This document shows positions 24,005 through 34,364 of a DNA stretch of 64,000 bases, in pieces; within the stretch, counting starts at the first letter, position 1; each line of letters begins with the position of its first letter. The stretch is from the NCBI GenBank assembly GCA_020064725.1, contig JAGTWJ010000006.1, forward strand, positions 806,001 through 870,000. The letters are read 5' to 3'. The stretch is from Drechslerella dactyloides. Taxonomy: Eukaryota; Ascomycota; Orbiliomycetes; Orbiliales; Orbiliaceae. A program made the position numbers and the translations under genes. Under the pieces are notes generated by a model. It had not been told where the DNA came from, ran no database searches, and saw only the letters and a list, made by a program, of their open reading frames with translations.

Positions 24005-25235
24005 ATGGCTTACCTTCACCTTCCAGCTGTTGAAGAAGGGCTCATCCGCTTTCCATTACCCATAGTCCGCCGTCTTACTCTCGTAGCATTCCTCTTTACA
24101 TGTTTTTCTGACTGCCATCGTATCAGAATAGCTACGATGCTTTGCAGCCTCCAATCTGCAATGATAAATCACAAATCAACCAGGAGGATTTTATCTCCTC
24201 AGCTTTTTACAATGGCTTCAAAATGTTTTCATGAAAAAGCACTCGCCACGGCTTTGCCATCTTCCAAGCCGCGTCAATTTCAAAACAACCAGGTAACTGC
24301 GCATGGCATATCTCACCCAGTCCGGAAATATAGTAAAATTACGAGGCCTCTTTCTTTGCCGGTCATTGGCAACATTTGCGACCCCAATATTTACCACAAT
24401 CCTCCCGCAGGTTTTGAGGTGAGAGAGGCTACGTATAATGATGTCGAAGACCTTACTCGATTATGGTTCGGCTCATTTAATCGATCCATGGCGTCAGTCG
24501 ATGCAATTACTCGTCAGTGGTGGGCCGACGTCTGGAATATGGGAATCCGAGCTGGTCCAAGCGTCCTCATGACATTTGTTGTGGAAAATCAGTCACAAGA
24601 TAAAGGGTTGGTCGCGTTCGCTCGGTGGCATGTCCCGCAGCTAGATGGGACACAGGATATTCCTTTACCAAATTTCCCACCTGAGTGGGATGCCCAGTTA
24701 ACCGAGGCACTTTGGGGTGGGATGGCTAGGAATAGGGCAATGATCATGGGTCGCCGGCCCCATTGGAGTTAGTTATCCATCTTGCTTGAAATGGCTCTCG
24801 GTAACTGTTTACTGCGTGTAGCTTTGCGAGGTAAATATGCGAAAGAAATTTATCCGCGTTCGCTGACCCTATCTAGTGGGTGAATTTATCGGGGTAGACC
24901 CTTCTTATCAGCGGAAGGGCCTGGCCTCTATGCTTATAGATTGGGGGTGTCGACAAGCCGACGCGGCGGATCTGGAGATCTACGGCGATGCGACCATCCA
25001 AGCCCTACCCATTTGGAAGAAATGCCTCGGTTTCCAGAGCCGGAAGCTGCTTACCACCGACAAATTTGGACCGTATAAAGTGACGGCTATCGTGAGGCCT
25101 CCACGGTCTATTATGCCTGTAGGCAAGGGACGAGCCCTCGACACAGGCGGACTTGATCCAAACTCACTGACCATCGCTTCCCACAACAATGATTTGGGGA
25201 GTATTGATAGGTCTATCGCGTTGATGGTGGTATAG
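24005..25235 (+). CDS. GNAT-family N-acetyltransferase, copy B, two exons
   Basis: Predicted acetyl-CoA-dependent N-acetyltransferase and paralogue of copy A. Exons 24005-24767 and 24877-25235 give 373 residues; the 109-bp intron has donor GTTAGT and acceptor TCTAG in the same position and phase as in copy A. The domain starts at GFEVREATYNDVEDLTRLWF, has RRPHW at the splice site and the acetyl-CoA loop VDPSYQRKGLASM (about 263-275), and ends IYGDATIQALPIWKKCLGF and YKVTAIVRPP. About 35 extra C-terminal residues are not shared with copy A. The true start may be a later ATG (24139 or 24211), because the first 70 residues have no match; a hydrophobic run near residues 27-35 (LVAFLFTCF) would then be lost. 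It is on the opposite strand to copy A, with the methyltransferase between them. Confidence 0.8.
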
Positions 25236-25655
25236 GGCCTTCGCCAGCACAGGATAGGATTCATGTTTAACCTTTTCATGAATAAATTCGCAGCATGACT
25301 CTGCCAGTTCTTAGCAGGGGGGTTGGAGCAAACCACGCAAACTTAGAGACTTTATACACCTTAAATTTAAGTGTTACGAAATAAGTGGATTGAGAAGGGT
25401 TTAGCATGTTATTAGGAGTGTAGCATGCTGATTTTTTTAAAAAGAAAAGCTCATTCTATATTTGTATGGGCTGGGATTTCGCCGAAATCCAGCGTTCCAT
25501 GCCTTCCTAGATCTTCTATTTTTAATATCTTATTAAATATTATTACAAAAGCAGTTAAAGTTTTAATTTTTTAAGTTTCTAATCTATTGGCTAGTATAAA
25601 TCTAGATATAACGAATAATAATAATTCTAAATAACAATATTATTCATTTAAATAC
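25236..25655. other. Intergenic, becoming AT-rich before a repeat
   Basis: About 420 bp. The second half is AT-rich and leads into the LTR-like repeat. Nothing else recognised. Confidence 0.5.
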
Positions 25656-26312
25656 TGTTATGGGATAACAGCCCAGACCCTGTATGAACCTTGGTTCTAC
25701 ACGGACAATGGATCTGCACAGTACATCCTTCCATGAAGTATCATGATACTACATAGACCAAACATCTATGTGGAAAGGATGACTATGTGGATTGGGACTC
25801 TGCAGTGCGTGGGACCACACAGGAAGGATGCCTATGTAGACTACGGGGTCTACACAGCATACGAACCTATACTGGGGCACCGCCACAGGGAAATATTACC
25901 TCCATTATATTTCTCCCTGAGCAGTGGCCACCACACATGAGTCAGAACCACGTGACCAGCTGTGGATCGTGGATCGTGGATCAAGTCTTGGCAGAGCCGT
26001 GAGCCACGAGCCACTTGGGGCAACACATCAACACATCACTACTACTTCATGTATCAGACATCATGTATATAATCAGTGTGCTTCACCTTGGATTGATGGC
26101 TTCTCTCTTGGGAACCATCGGTCAACGCCTAAACCATAGTATCTCAATAGCCAGCCTATTTACTATCGTTGTTACACGCTCTATTCCAACAGTTACTATT
26201 GTACTCGATATATACTTATCTCCCTCCATTAAGAAATCCGTACATTAGCAACTGAGAGTCGGAGACTTTAGAGTGAAGTACGTTTAGCCCGGACCTGGGT
26301 TGAAGTGTAACA
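25656..26312 (+). repeat. LTR-like repeat, copy A (657 bp)
   Basis: Starts with the palindrome TGTTATGGGATAACA and ends GAAGTGTAACA, that is TG...CA ends as in LTRs. It includes a short tandem GGATCGTGGATC near 25972-25983. Copy B at 26677-27362 is the same sequence in reverse. There is no coding sequence for a retrotransposon nearby, so a solo LTR is the simplest reading. The bases flanking this copy (AATAC and GTTAT) are not a target-site duplication. Confidence 0.72.
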
Positions 26313-26676
26313 GTTATCTCATAACAATTACAGCTAGCGAACAGATTTTGTTGGCTACTCTAGATAACAATCCAGACCGAGCTATATACTTTAACAACTT
26401 CTCCATCTACTACAAATCCAGATTCAATTGATTAAAAATCCCGGAAGACTTTAAAAAGGGCTATTAAAATTAGTGAATAAGTTTTAGTAGCCACCTCAGG
26501 CGATAACCCAGCCCAAGCTACATACCTTAGCAATTTCTCAAATTGCTACCACTCTAAATTTGACCAATTAGGGGTTTTAAAAGATTTTGAAAAGGCTATT
26601 GCAACTAGTCCACCTAATGGAAAACACTAGCTATTGACCTTTGCTCCTAAACCTAAAATATTTGCGAAGTTATAAT
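26313..26676. other. 364-bp spacer between two inverted LTR-like repeats
   Basis: AT-rich, without an open frame. It starts GTTATCTCATAACA, which equals the last bases of the inverted copy B at 27349-27362. It may be a scrap of another copy. Two related sub-blocks (around 26375-26480 and 26490-26620, each with AACTTCTC/AATTTCTC and GATTTTGAAAAGG-like words) suggest an old tandem duplication. Confidence 0.4.
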
Positions 26677-27362
26677 TGTTACACTTCGGCCCAGGACCGG
26701 GTCGAACGCACTTCACTCTGAAGTCCCTGACTCTCAGTCGCTACTGTACGGGTTCTTAATGGTGGGAGATAAGTATATATCGGGTACAATAGTAACTGTT
26801 GGAATAGAGTGTGTAACAACAATAGTAAATAGGCTGGCTATTGAGATACTAAGGTTTAGGCGTTGACCGATGGTTCCCAAGAGAGAAGCCATCAGTCCCA
26901 AGGTGAAGCACGCTGATTATATACATGATGTTCTGATACATGAAGCAGTAGAGATGTGTTGATGTGTTGCCCAGGTGGCTCAGTGCTCACCTCGCTCAGC
27001 GCTCAGCTGAGCGCTGAGCACCCTGAGCACTGAGCACTCACGTGACCATGAGTCATCGCGGGGCTCCTGCTCAGGGAGAAATATTATGATGGTAATATTC
27101 TTCTGTGGCGGTGTCCTTCTGCATAGTCCAGGATTCCATATGGTCATGTTGTCTGTGAAGTCCCGCTTCCCATGTAGTGGGACATACCTTGTAGGTTGAT
27201 GGTCTATGTAGAACGAGTCTACGTAGTCGTGCGTCCTGTATAGGAGTCCATTCCACATGGTGCATAGATACGCCATTACTTCGCGTACTGTGTGGACTGG
27301 GTATCTGTATGGGAATCCGGTCTGTACAGGATATTCGGGTGTTGCGCTGTTATCTCATAACA
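26677..27362 (-). repeat. LTR-like repeat, copy B (686 bp), inverted, with 5-bp target-site duplication
   Basis: Reverse complement of copy A: starts TGTTACACTTC and ends CTCATAACA. It is flanked on both sides by ATAAT (26672-26676 and 27363-27367), a 5-bp target-site duplication as made by LTR-retrotransposon integrase. It carries the perfect palindrome AGCGCTCAGCTGAGCGCT near 26998-27015, missing from copy A. It is the best evidence that the family is LTR-derived. Confidence 0.8.
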
Positions 27363-28461
27363 ATAATACTCAGATGGTTTGCTTTATGGTAGCCTTATAA
27401 ATATTGGGGGAAAAGAAGTCTCAGTGCATCATATTATTTGATAAAGAAGATTTAAAGATTGTCTAAACTTCCACCAACAGATTTAATTTTAGACAGTGGG
27501 GGGATGAACCCTAACCATCTCAACAAGCGGACGGTTTACTTTGTGAAAAGCTAACCGCTAGCTGAGCAGCTCGCAGCTAAACACGGTTATCTTCATAAGG
27601 CGGAAGCATTCGAGATGTGGAGGCGGCAAGCAAGCCTGGCCACCGGATCACAATGACAATGGTAGCTTTATACTAAGGCGTGGACCCAAAGCGCATCAGC
27701 TACATTATAATATTGGAGCTATCTGACTTTATTTATTATTTGATCCAAACTATAGGCCAAGTAGATAGGGACAGCAATAGGCCTTGGTTCTCGTCATAGT
27801 CACAAATAGCTAGCAGCTGATTTTCTTAGTTGGTGCGAATATTTTGCAGGCGCTACTAGAGCAGGTTTTGGCCACCAATAATTGCAGACACCTGGTTCTG
27901 AGCCAGGGCATGGACAACAGAACGGAGCGCTGCAACCTTGACGAACCCGAGCGCATCAGCTGCGATAACTGAAACCCCCAAAAGCGGATGGCTTGCCCGC
28001 TGCAACAACTAAGACTGCTGCCGCCACCACAACCAGGACTTTGGAAGCGGCTATCGAGAAGCGACTTCAAAAGGGCTGCCAACGTGCAACTTACGCCTAG
28101 TAATGTATGATAAAATCCTCAGATTGCTATTTACTTGTTTCGTTCCACTTTTGTATTGAAAATGTATAGAATTATGGAAACAAGGCAGAAAATGGGTGGC
28201 TCGCGATGGTGGTGTGGCTCGCTAAGTGGCGAATTACTGTTTATTAGAAATAGGTGGTAATCATGTGATGTGTATTGCTTATAGTGGCCTCACAGCGAGC
28301 ATAGGTTTCGATCTCAACCCCATACTAAATTAATTATATAATCTTAAACACGTGATTTCTGACAGTTACTATACCGATTTCTTACATTTTATACTCTACT
28401 AATATACAAAACTGCATTCCATTGAGATAGCCAATCAAAGCCGAATAATGTGTTGGAACGC
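27363..28461. other. Repeat-rich spacer with a possible RecQ-like helicase fragment and an element end
   Basis: On the plus strand about 27817-27969 reads as one open piece (LLEQVLATNNCRHLVLSQ, then MDNRTERCNLDEPERISCDN, then a stop). This resembles the Cys-rich CRR.VLD..MDGR...C...EE.CD.C segment of RecQ-like helicase genes often found near fungal telomeres; the match is weak. At about 28193-28243 a sequence like the right end of the 2840-4982 element (GGCTCGCGATGGTGGTGTGG ... GGCGAATTA) occurs without a visible partner. No intact gene. Confidence 0.35.
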
Positions 28462-30547
28462 TCATGAATCTCGATAGCATTTCACCAGCACGCCTTTACC
28501 AACACCCAAACTCAGCGTCATCTCCACCGGAATGAATTGGCTAACCTCTACGCCCTCAAATCGCTTGTAATGTTGGAAAAGTCGGACAATAAGATACCCG
28601 GCCTCAGTCAAGGCGAACTGCTGGCCGACACAGCTTCGCGGGCCGCCATTGAATGGAATATAACTCCAAGCGGTCTCGGCCGTGGAGCGGGTCTCGGCGA
28701 AGGATTCGAATCGCTCGGGGCGGAACCTGTTCATCAAGACGTTATCAGCAGCTGGGATGTTATAACCACTGTCCCCGCCCTCTTAAAGAACGTGTTTCTC
28801 TCAGGTATTCAGATATTTGGAGTGAGGCGTTGGGCGTACCAATTAGCATCAGGTCCAAAAATGTCCGTGCGCCTGTGCATGGCGTAGGGGCAGAACTCAA
28901 TAGAGGTGCCTTTTGGAACGAATATCGGACTTTTACCATCTGGTCCACCTCCTAAAGGTAAAGTTGTGTCTTTACCAGCTGATCGGACGCCAAATGGGAC
29001 GAGTGGATAAAGTCTTAAGGTCTCGTCTACAACCCATTTTAAATATCTGCACCCCTTCAGCGATTCAAAAGTAATACGATCAGGATTGTATTCCGACCCG
29101 AAATGAGTATAGATAGCCTCTCGGAGCTTTTGTTCGACTGATGGATGCTGAAACAATAGAGTAAATAAGAAGGATAAAAGATTTGCCGTAGTATGCCCTC
29201 CAGCGAAAAGAAGGCCGATTATAGAACTACGTAGGAGCTCGGGATCCTTTATAGTTTTCATCAGCTCCCTTAAAACGATATACCTTTCTTTACCTGGTTC
29301 CGTAGATTGCTGGCCTTTCGTATCCCCATTCAGCTTATCTCCTGTCATGGCGATAAATTTGTCAATTATGTCGCAGCAGATTTTCCGAGCGTCTCGGAAT
29401 TCTTTAGGGTTGTGCAGGCTATGGAGGTTTTTCAGGTAAAACCTGATCAACAGATGTTTCTGGCAGATATCGAAAGATCGAGCAAACACTATTCCCCATG
29501 GCTCGTCCCCGTGTACCGATTTTCCCTCGAGAATGCGCAGGCGGTGCTCTAAAGTATGAGTACTCCTATTTCAGTGCGCAGCATAGTCAGCATGCAAGTA
29601 GCCAAAGGACCTGAATTCCACCTGCGGCATTAATCTCCATTATGATGGGCCAATAGAAGCTAGCAGGTGGCACGTACTCGCCCAGAAGAAATTGCGATGC
29701 AGTGTCAAGGACCAGATCTAAGAATAGTTCTTTTATATCGACAGCAGCACCATCAGTTGGGATACAATTTACTAATATTGAAACATGCTCCTCGATGTTT
29801 TCAAGTTGGGAGATTTGTTGTCGTGTAAATTGAGGGCGAAGAAGTCCTCTGTGGAATTCCCATGCTGGTCCGTCAACTGTGAAGACAGTTTCACTAAGAA
29901 GAGCACTGCATGGCCCCTGCTTCGAAGGCGCACTTAGGAAAGTTTTGAATTGGGTAGATAATATCGATTTCACATTCAGAGGCTCTCGGGTGAATAAATG
30001 TGTTGATCCTACATTCCGTAAATTATAAATTTGGTAAATCCAAATCATTTCAAAGAATAATATGATGGATGTCATACCAAGCATATTTAAGGCAAAGGTG
30101 TGTCCGCATCTACCATACCGTGGTTAACCTAGTTGTTTTAAAGCTTTTCGTGGGATACATACTCTTCGAAATTTTCTCTACATCAACAGATGACTTATTA
30201 GACGCGTTCTCTGAGTACGCTAGGCTGAAGTTGGAAGTTAAGTTCGTACCTGTAAAATTCAGCCACATCATAACGAGCCGATCGCTGTGGTAGAGAAGAG
30301 AAAGAATGTCAGTCGTTCTACCCAGTGTAGTGTGGTTCCTTAATACAAGAGTTGCCCGCTGAGGGAGGCACACCTTCAATAAGGAAAGAAAATAGTCAAT
30401 CCCGCCCGGAAAATAGGTATGTAGATAAGTAGGCTTTTTCGTGCCATACAATTTCCTGAATCTCCTCTCTCTAAGCCAAAAGTTTGCCCGAGACCAGAGA
30501 AAATAGGCTGCTAATGCAGTGAGTCCTCCTAGTACATATCGAAACAT
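28462..30547 (-). CDS. Cytochrome P450 (CYP52-like class), copy 2, seven exons, unusual helix I
   Basis: Paralogue of the P450 at 9174-11225. Minus-strand exons are 30547-30374, 30284-30250, 30177-30163 (15 nt), 30109-30078, 30008-29678, 29565-28840 and 28726-28462, giving 525 residues. The first six exons are identical in length to those of copy 1, so the models support each other. Visible features are the N-terminal anchor (MFRYVLGGLTALAAYFLW), CGHTFALNMLG, TREPLNVKSILSTQF, DETLRLYP (ExxR) and the haem loop FNGGPRSCVGQ with Cys about 470. Helix I reads AGGHTT (317-322) where AGxDTT or AGxETT is expected, so the acidic residue of the oxygen-activating pair is His (codon CAT). Activity may be altered or lost, though no stop or frameshift is present. 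A role in alkyl or fatty-acid oxidation is family inference. Confidence 0.87.
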
Positions 30548-31140
30548 TATTACAATGCCCTCAGTTTCACGGCGTTAGGGTAGAGGTTTATGTTTGTGAG
30601 GCAATGTGGGCTTATAGTTTGGTAGCGAGGAGTTATATTCCCGAGCTTCCGTTTGATTACACAGAAGGGTCAGAGAGATATGAGAGATCGGGGGAGAGTT
30701 CTTATGCTCTAGAACCTGGACTCCCTTTTCAATATACCCCTCTTTATATTAGTTTCGGTTAGTGGGTACGAATCAATACTGTTATCCTGTATTCTTATAA
30801 CTCCCTGAAATATACAAGTTCGTAAACCAACATCTGGATTAATTACGTAAATAGTTTCATATTTTAACAGTCAATGCACCTCTTATAATTCGGAGGCCCT
30901 CTAACTTCTATATAAGGGAATCCTTCCCGAGCCCGGCTAAAGACTCAAGTTTTCTGTATCACATAGTGCCAGAAATAAATATATTCCCGCAGTGCAACGA
31001 AGGTCCAAGATTTTCCTAAAAGGAAACGAGAAAACGAAAGGAGAAGAAATGTAGCTTTTCTGTGTAAGCAGGCCAAGTCAGAGGGGAGACCAATTGCATT
31101 AGATTCACAAATGAAATCTCTATCGCAGCCACCGGTACTT
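30548..31140. other. Upstream region of P450 copy 2, nothing else recognised
   Basis: About 590 bp, partly AT-rich, upstream of the minus-strand P450 start. It should contain its promoter. No motif can be named. Confidence 0.4.
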
Positions 31141-31142
31141 TC

Positions 31143-31420
31143 GTGTTGATGCTGCCTGGGGCTTCCGCATTCGGGTCTATTAGAATCTATGACACAGCCG
31201 CGCCTTTAACCTCTTTAATACCCTCCCAAGGTGCGAAAGTACAGATCCATGGCCCAGAGGATTTGGGAAATCGATACGTTGACACTAACGCCAGAGCCCC
31301 TATGGTTATTAGGACTCGGACTAACTTGGGCGGGAGAGAAGCCGCCCGGGCCTATACCTGAGGAGAGGGATATAACTTCATTACAAACAATCCTCACAAA
31401 GGTCGCTCTAGTTGAATAGG
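31143..31420 (+). pseudogene. Possible decayed relative of the secreted cysteine-rich proteins
   Basis: One frame (31246-31419) contains LTPEPLWLLGLGLTWAGEKPPG, similar to LDPNCLWLLGIQKDQPYPPGKT of the protein at 7275-7820. The cysteines are missing, and the text before and after does not hold together. It lies near P450 copy 2, as the intact cysteine-rich genes lie near P450 copy 1. The match is short and could be chance, so confidence is low. Confidence 0.3.
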
Positions 31421-32001
31421 ATATACTATCAAAGGTTCGTCACGAGCTAATAGCTGATTGTCTTGTCGGATACAGGCTCGGATTGTTGTGTTTCGCCAAG
31501 CTGCAGGCTTGTGCATCGAACGCCTCGCTAATACATTAACGCAAATTCCACACGAGCAAAGTGCCTGAGCAAGTGAGCCTCCAGGGTACAGGTGGTTAGG
31601 GCTACAGTTGGAGTAAACGGTATATATTGGTTGCGAGCAATAATGTTTTATCGCACTACTATTCGAACTTCCGCAATTGCCTGAGCTTTAGTAAGCTTTG
31701 GATAGTCGTCCGAATAAGCAAAAAAACACAAAGAACATTTCGGTGACGTGCACCGCAATCGAGCGAACACCCCAAGCGAGCGAACACCCCACCAAGCGAC
31801 CTCCACCCTTCTTACTTCATCACCATATACATCCACAACCACCATGATGACGGCCTCTACGACTGAACCCCGAATAATCTTAGCTATTGAAGCTTTGAAA
31901 AAAATAACAATTTAAGTACTGCAGTATAGTGAAAGCCAGAATAAGCAATATAATCCGAAACAACATGTTGGTACCTTTTCACTAAGCAAAATTAACACCC
32001 C
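31421..32001. other. Intergenic, nothing recognised
   Basis: About 580 bp with short frames only. A tandem of CAAGCGAGCGAACACCCCAC-like units lies near 31750-31800. Confidence 0.45.
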
Positions 32002-33640
32002 TGTTACACTTCGGCCCGGGTATGGGGTCGAACGCACTTCTGTTATGGAATAACAGCCCAGATCCCACATAGACCTCGGCCCCACATAGACCTCGGCCCC
32101 ACACAGACAACCCAACTATATAGTATATCTCTCTATGGAGTACTATGTTACTGTATAGACTAGACTACTACATGGGAAGTGCGACTGCACAGGCCGGGAC
32201 TATGTAGTGCGCGGGGACTACGCAGAAGGGTATGCCTATGCAGAACAGGGACCTACATGGAATGCACCACTATATAGAAATATTACCTCTATTATCTTTC
32301 TCTCTGAGCAGAGCCACTTACGGTGACTCAGACTCACGTGACAGGCATGTGGATCGTGGATCGGGCCTTGGCAGAGCCACGAGCCACGAGCCACTTGGGC
32401 AACACATCAACACATCTCTAACGTTACACCCGAATCCTAAAAGCCGGATCCAGCTAGGGTGACGACACACGATCCCTTGTCATTAATTGCGTACCCTTTG
32501 AGACTGTGAAGGCTGCTATTGTACACCTTTTTCATCATGGCCGAACCAATCATTGTGATTGTTAGCATAGTAGCAGCGCTCGCCACTACAGTAGGGGTAT
32601 GGCTTGGGTACGCTAAATTATTCAGAAGAAATTTAAGTGTAGAGATTATTAAAAACCATTAGATATTGCGAAGGCCGAAAATATTATACCAGGCATCATG
32701 ATGGAGCGGACTACCTCAACATTGATAAATCCGGTTTGTTGCCATCTTCTATCTATTTCGGTGCCTCTCGACTTAGCCCTAACCATTTTTAAAATAGCAA
32801 AGGCTAAAATAGCAAAGGCAGATCTCCGAGACTACCTTGAAAGAGCACGGAACGCAGAATGGAAGGGTATGCTGAGGAACGAGGATCTACGTAAGCTTTT
32901 TGACGATGCGCAAGAAATGGAGAATATTTTTGATTGTGAGAAATCGTATAGAAACTAGTTCAAGGTATCAAGGTAATACACAAATGTCATAGGACAGGAT
33001 GAGGCACTAGTGTGTATACAGATTGATAGTTAAATTGTTGCTTGATCTCTAAATATATGACGGCAAGACCATGCGAATAAATAGAGTGATAAATGAAGTA
33101 ACATGTGTGAACTGGACAGGAGATAAGTCTGTGAACTGGACACTCGGATATAGACAACTGTACTGGACAGTACATGTTTCTCTGCAGCCAGGCTGCCTGT
33201 GTGGCCAGGTACCTTATACCGGATGCACGCCTACATAGACCCTGATGCCGCACAATAATAATAACATAAAGAGGAATTGTCTAGGAGTTTGCTGGGCTTG
33301 ATTCTGGATACCGCCTTATTCTGGGTTGACCTCCTGTGTTGCGCCTGTGATTCTTCTTTCAACCACAGCAACGCTTGGGTGTCTCCGACTGTCATTCTGA
33401 TGGCACCGCCAGCTGCTTTTATTTCTGGCTTGAGTTCATTATGCTGCTGCAGCTTTGTTATATTAAAGACTATTGTACCTCAATAGCCAGCTTATTTACC
33501 ATCATTATTATATACTCTATTTCCACAATTATTATACTCAATATACACCTATCTCCCTTCATTAAAAACCCTGTATAATAGCAACTAAGAGTCAGGACTT
33601 CAAGGTGAAGTGCGTTCACACCAACACACCGGTGTGAAGT
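32002..33640 (+). repeat. LTR-like repeat, copy D, split by about 1 kb of other DNA
   Basis: It begins with a reversed 3' end (TGTTACACTTCGGCCC, 32002-32040) joined directly to a 5' end (TGTTATGGAATAACAGCCC, from 32041). Similarity to copy A runs to about 32433 (...CAACACATCAACACATC). The 3' part resumes at about 33478 (CTCAATAGCCAGC...) and ends near 33636 with GAAGTGTAA. About 108 bp of the family sequence is replaced by about 1045 bp of unrelated DNA holding two short open frames. The head-to-head junction at 32040/32041 also occurs, in the opposite orientation, in copy C. Confidence 0.68.
32536..32958 (+). CDS. Two short open frames inside split repeat D; hypothetical
   Basis: The first frame (32536-32661, 41 codons) starts MAEPIIVIVSIVAALATTVG, a hydrophobic N-terminus that could span a membrane. 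The second (32698-32958, 86 codons) ends in a charged helical stretch (LRDYLERARNAEWKGMLRN...LFDDAQEMENIF). They may be exons of one gene of about 120 residues, with the stop of the first inside an intron, but I cannot fix splice sites. I do not recognise the family; MAEP-hydrophobic starts occur in several fungal NLR-type and HET-related N-terminal domains, which is only a suggestion. The location inside a repeat could make them cargo of an insertion or chance frames. Confidence 0.25.
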
Positions 33641-34364
33641 GTAATGCCTCGATCCTCACCTGGTTGTTTTTTTTTGTAACACATGTTCAGCTTTCGGTAT
33701 GCCAGATAGGGTGCCTTGCCGTAACTATTTTTGACTTCGACCCAACGTCATGCAGAAGCTTTGCTCAGACAGCCATATTTTCTGCCTTTTCGTTTCGAGA
33801 AGCGCCCACTTGGCCAGGTCGAACAAAGTACCGTCAGACCTAACTAAGCTGTTTTAGGACTTAGCGCAGAAAGTTGAAAATTACCTGAATAGGAAATCAC
33901 AAGGTCATTAAGTACTTAAGTAGTTACCTAAGTACTTGCTTGAATACTTTAACCTAGGTGTTCACTCGAGCAAGTTGGTCATGTATGCACATGTACATGT
34001 ACATGTACGTGTCCATCAGCGGTCGCAATCCAGCCTCTGTATGCGCGCTCTGCGCGTTCGAGGACTCAGCGCCGGATTCTTATTAAGCACCATGTCATGC
34101 GACTATCAAAAGGGGCTGTCAGAAACAAGCAAAGTTGCATGAACCACCTTCGTTTTTTTTTTTCCTATCGCTCCGGGCCATATCCATCACATGCTGTGCA
34201 GTACATACTACATGCATTGCTGCACTCCAACATGCGCATGCGCTTCGTGTATCAATCGTCTCCTGTCGTCACCACCACGCCGTTTTGGTCGTCCTTAACC
34301 AGTCTAAGGCAAGCTTCTGCCTCCAGCAATCGCAACCCCGTCCGGAGAACGAGTGGGCAACGCG
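33641..34364. promoter_or_regulatory. Border region and upstream region of the TBC gene
   Basis: About 720 bp between the last repeat and the first core gene. It contains AAGTACTTAAGTAGTTACC and CTAAGTACTTGC (33911-33941), palindromic words that recur in other intergenic regions of the core block, and a tandem of ACATGT at about 33988-34010. The promoter of the TBC gene should lie here; no TATA or other core element can be assigned with confidence. Confidence 0.4.

Noticed and set aside
25656..27362. The inverted LTR pair as the two ends of one complete retrotransposon
   Set aside because: LTRs of one element are in the same direction, and the 364-bp spacer has no coding sequence.
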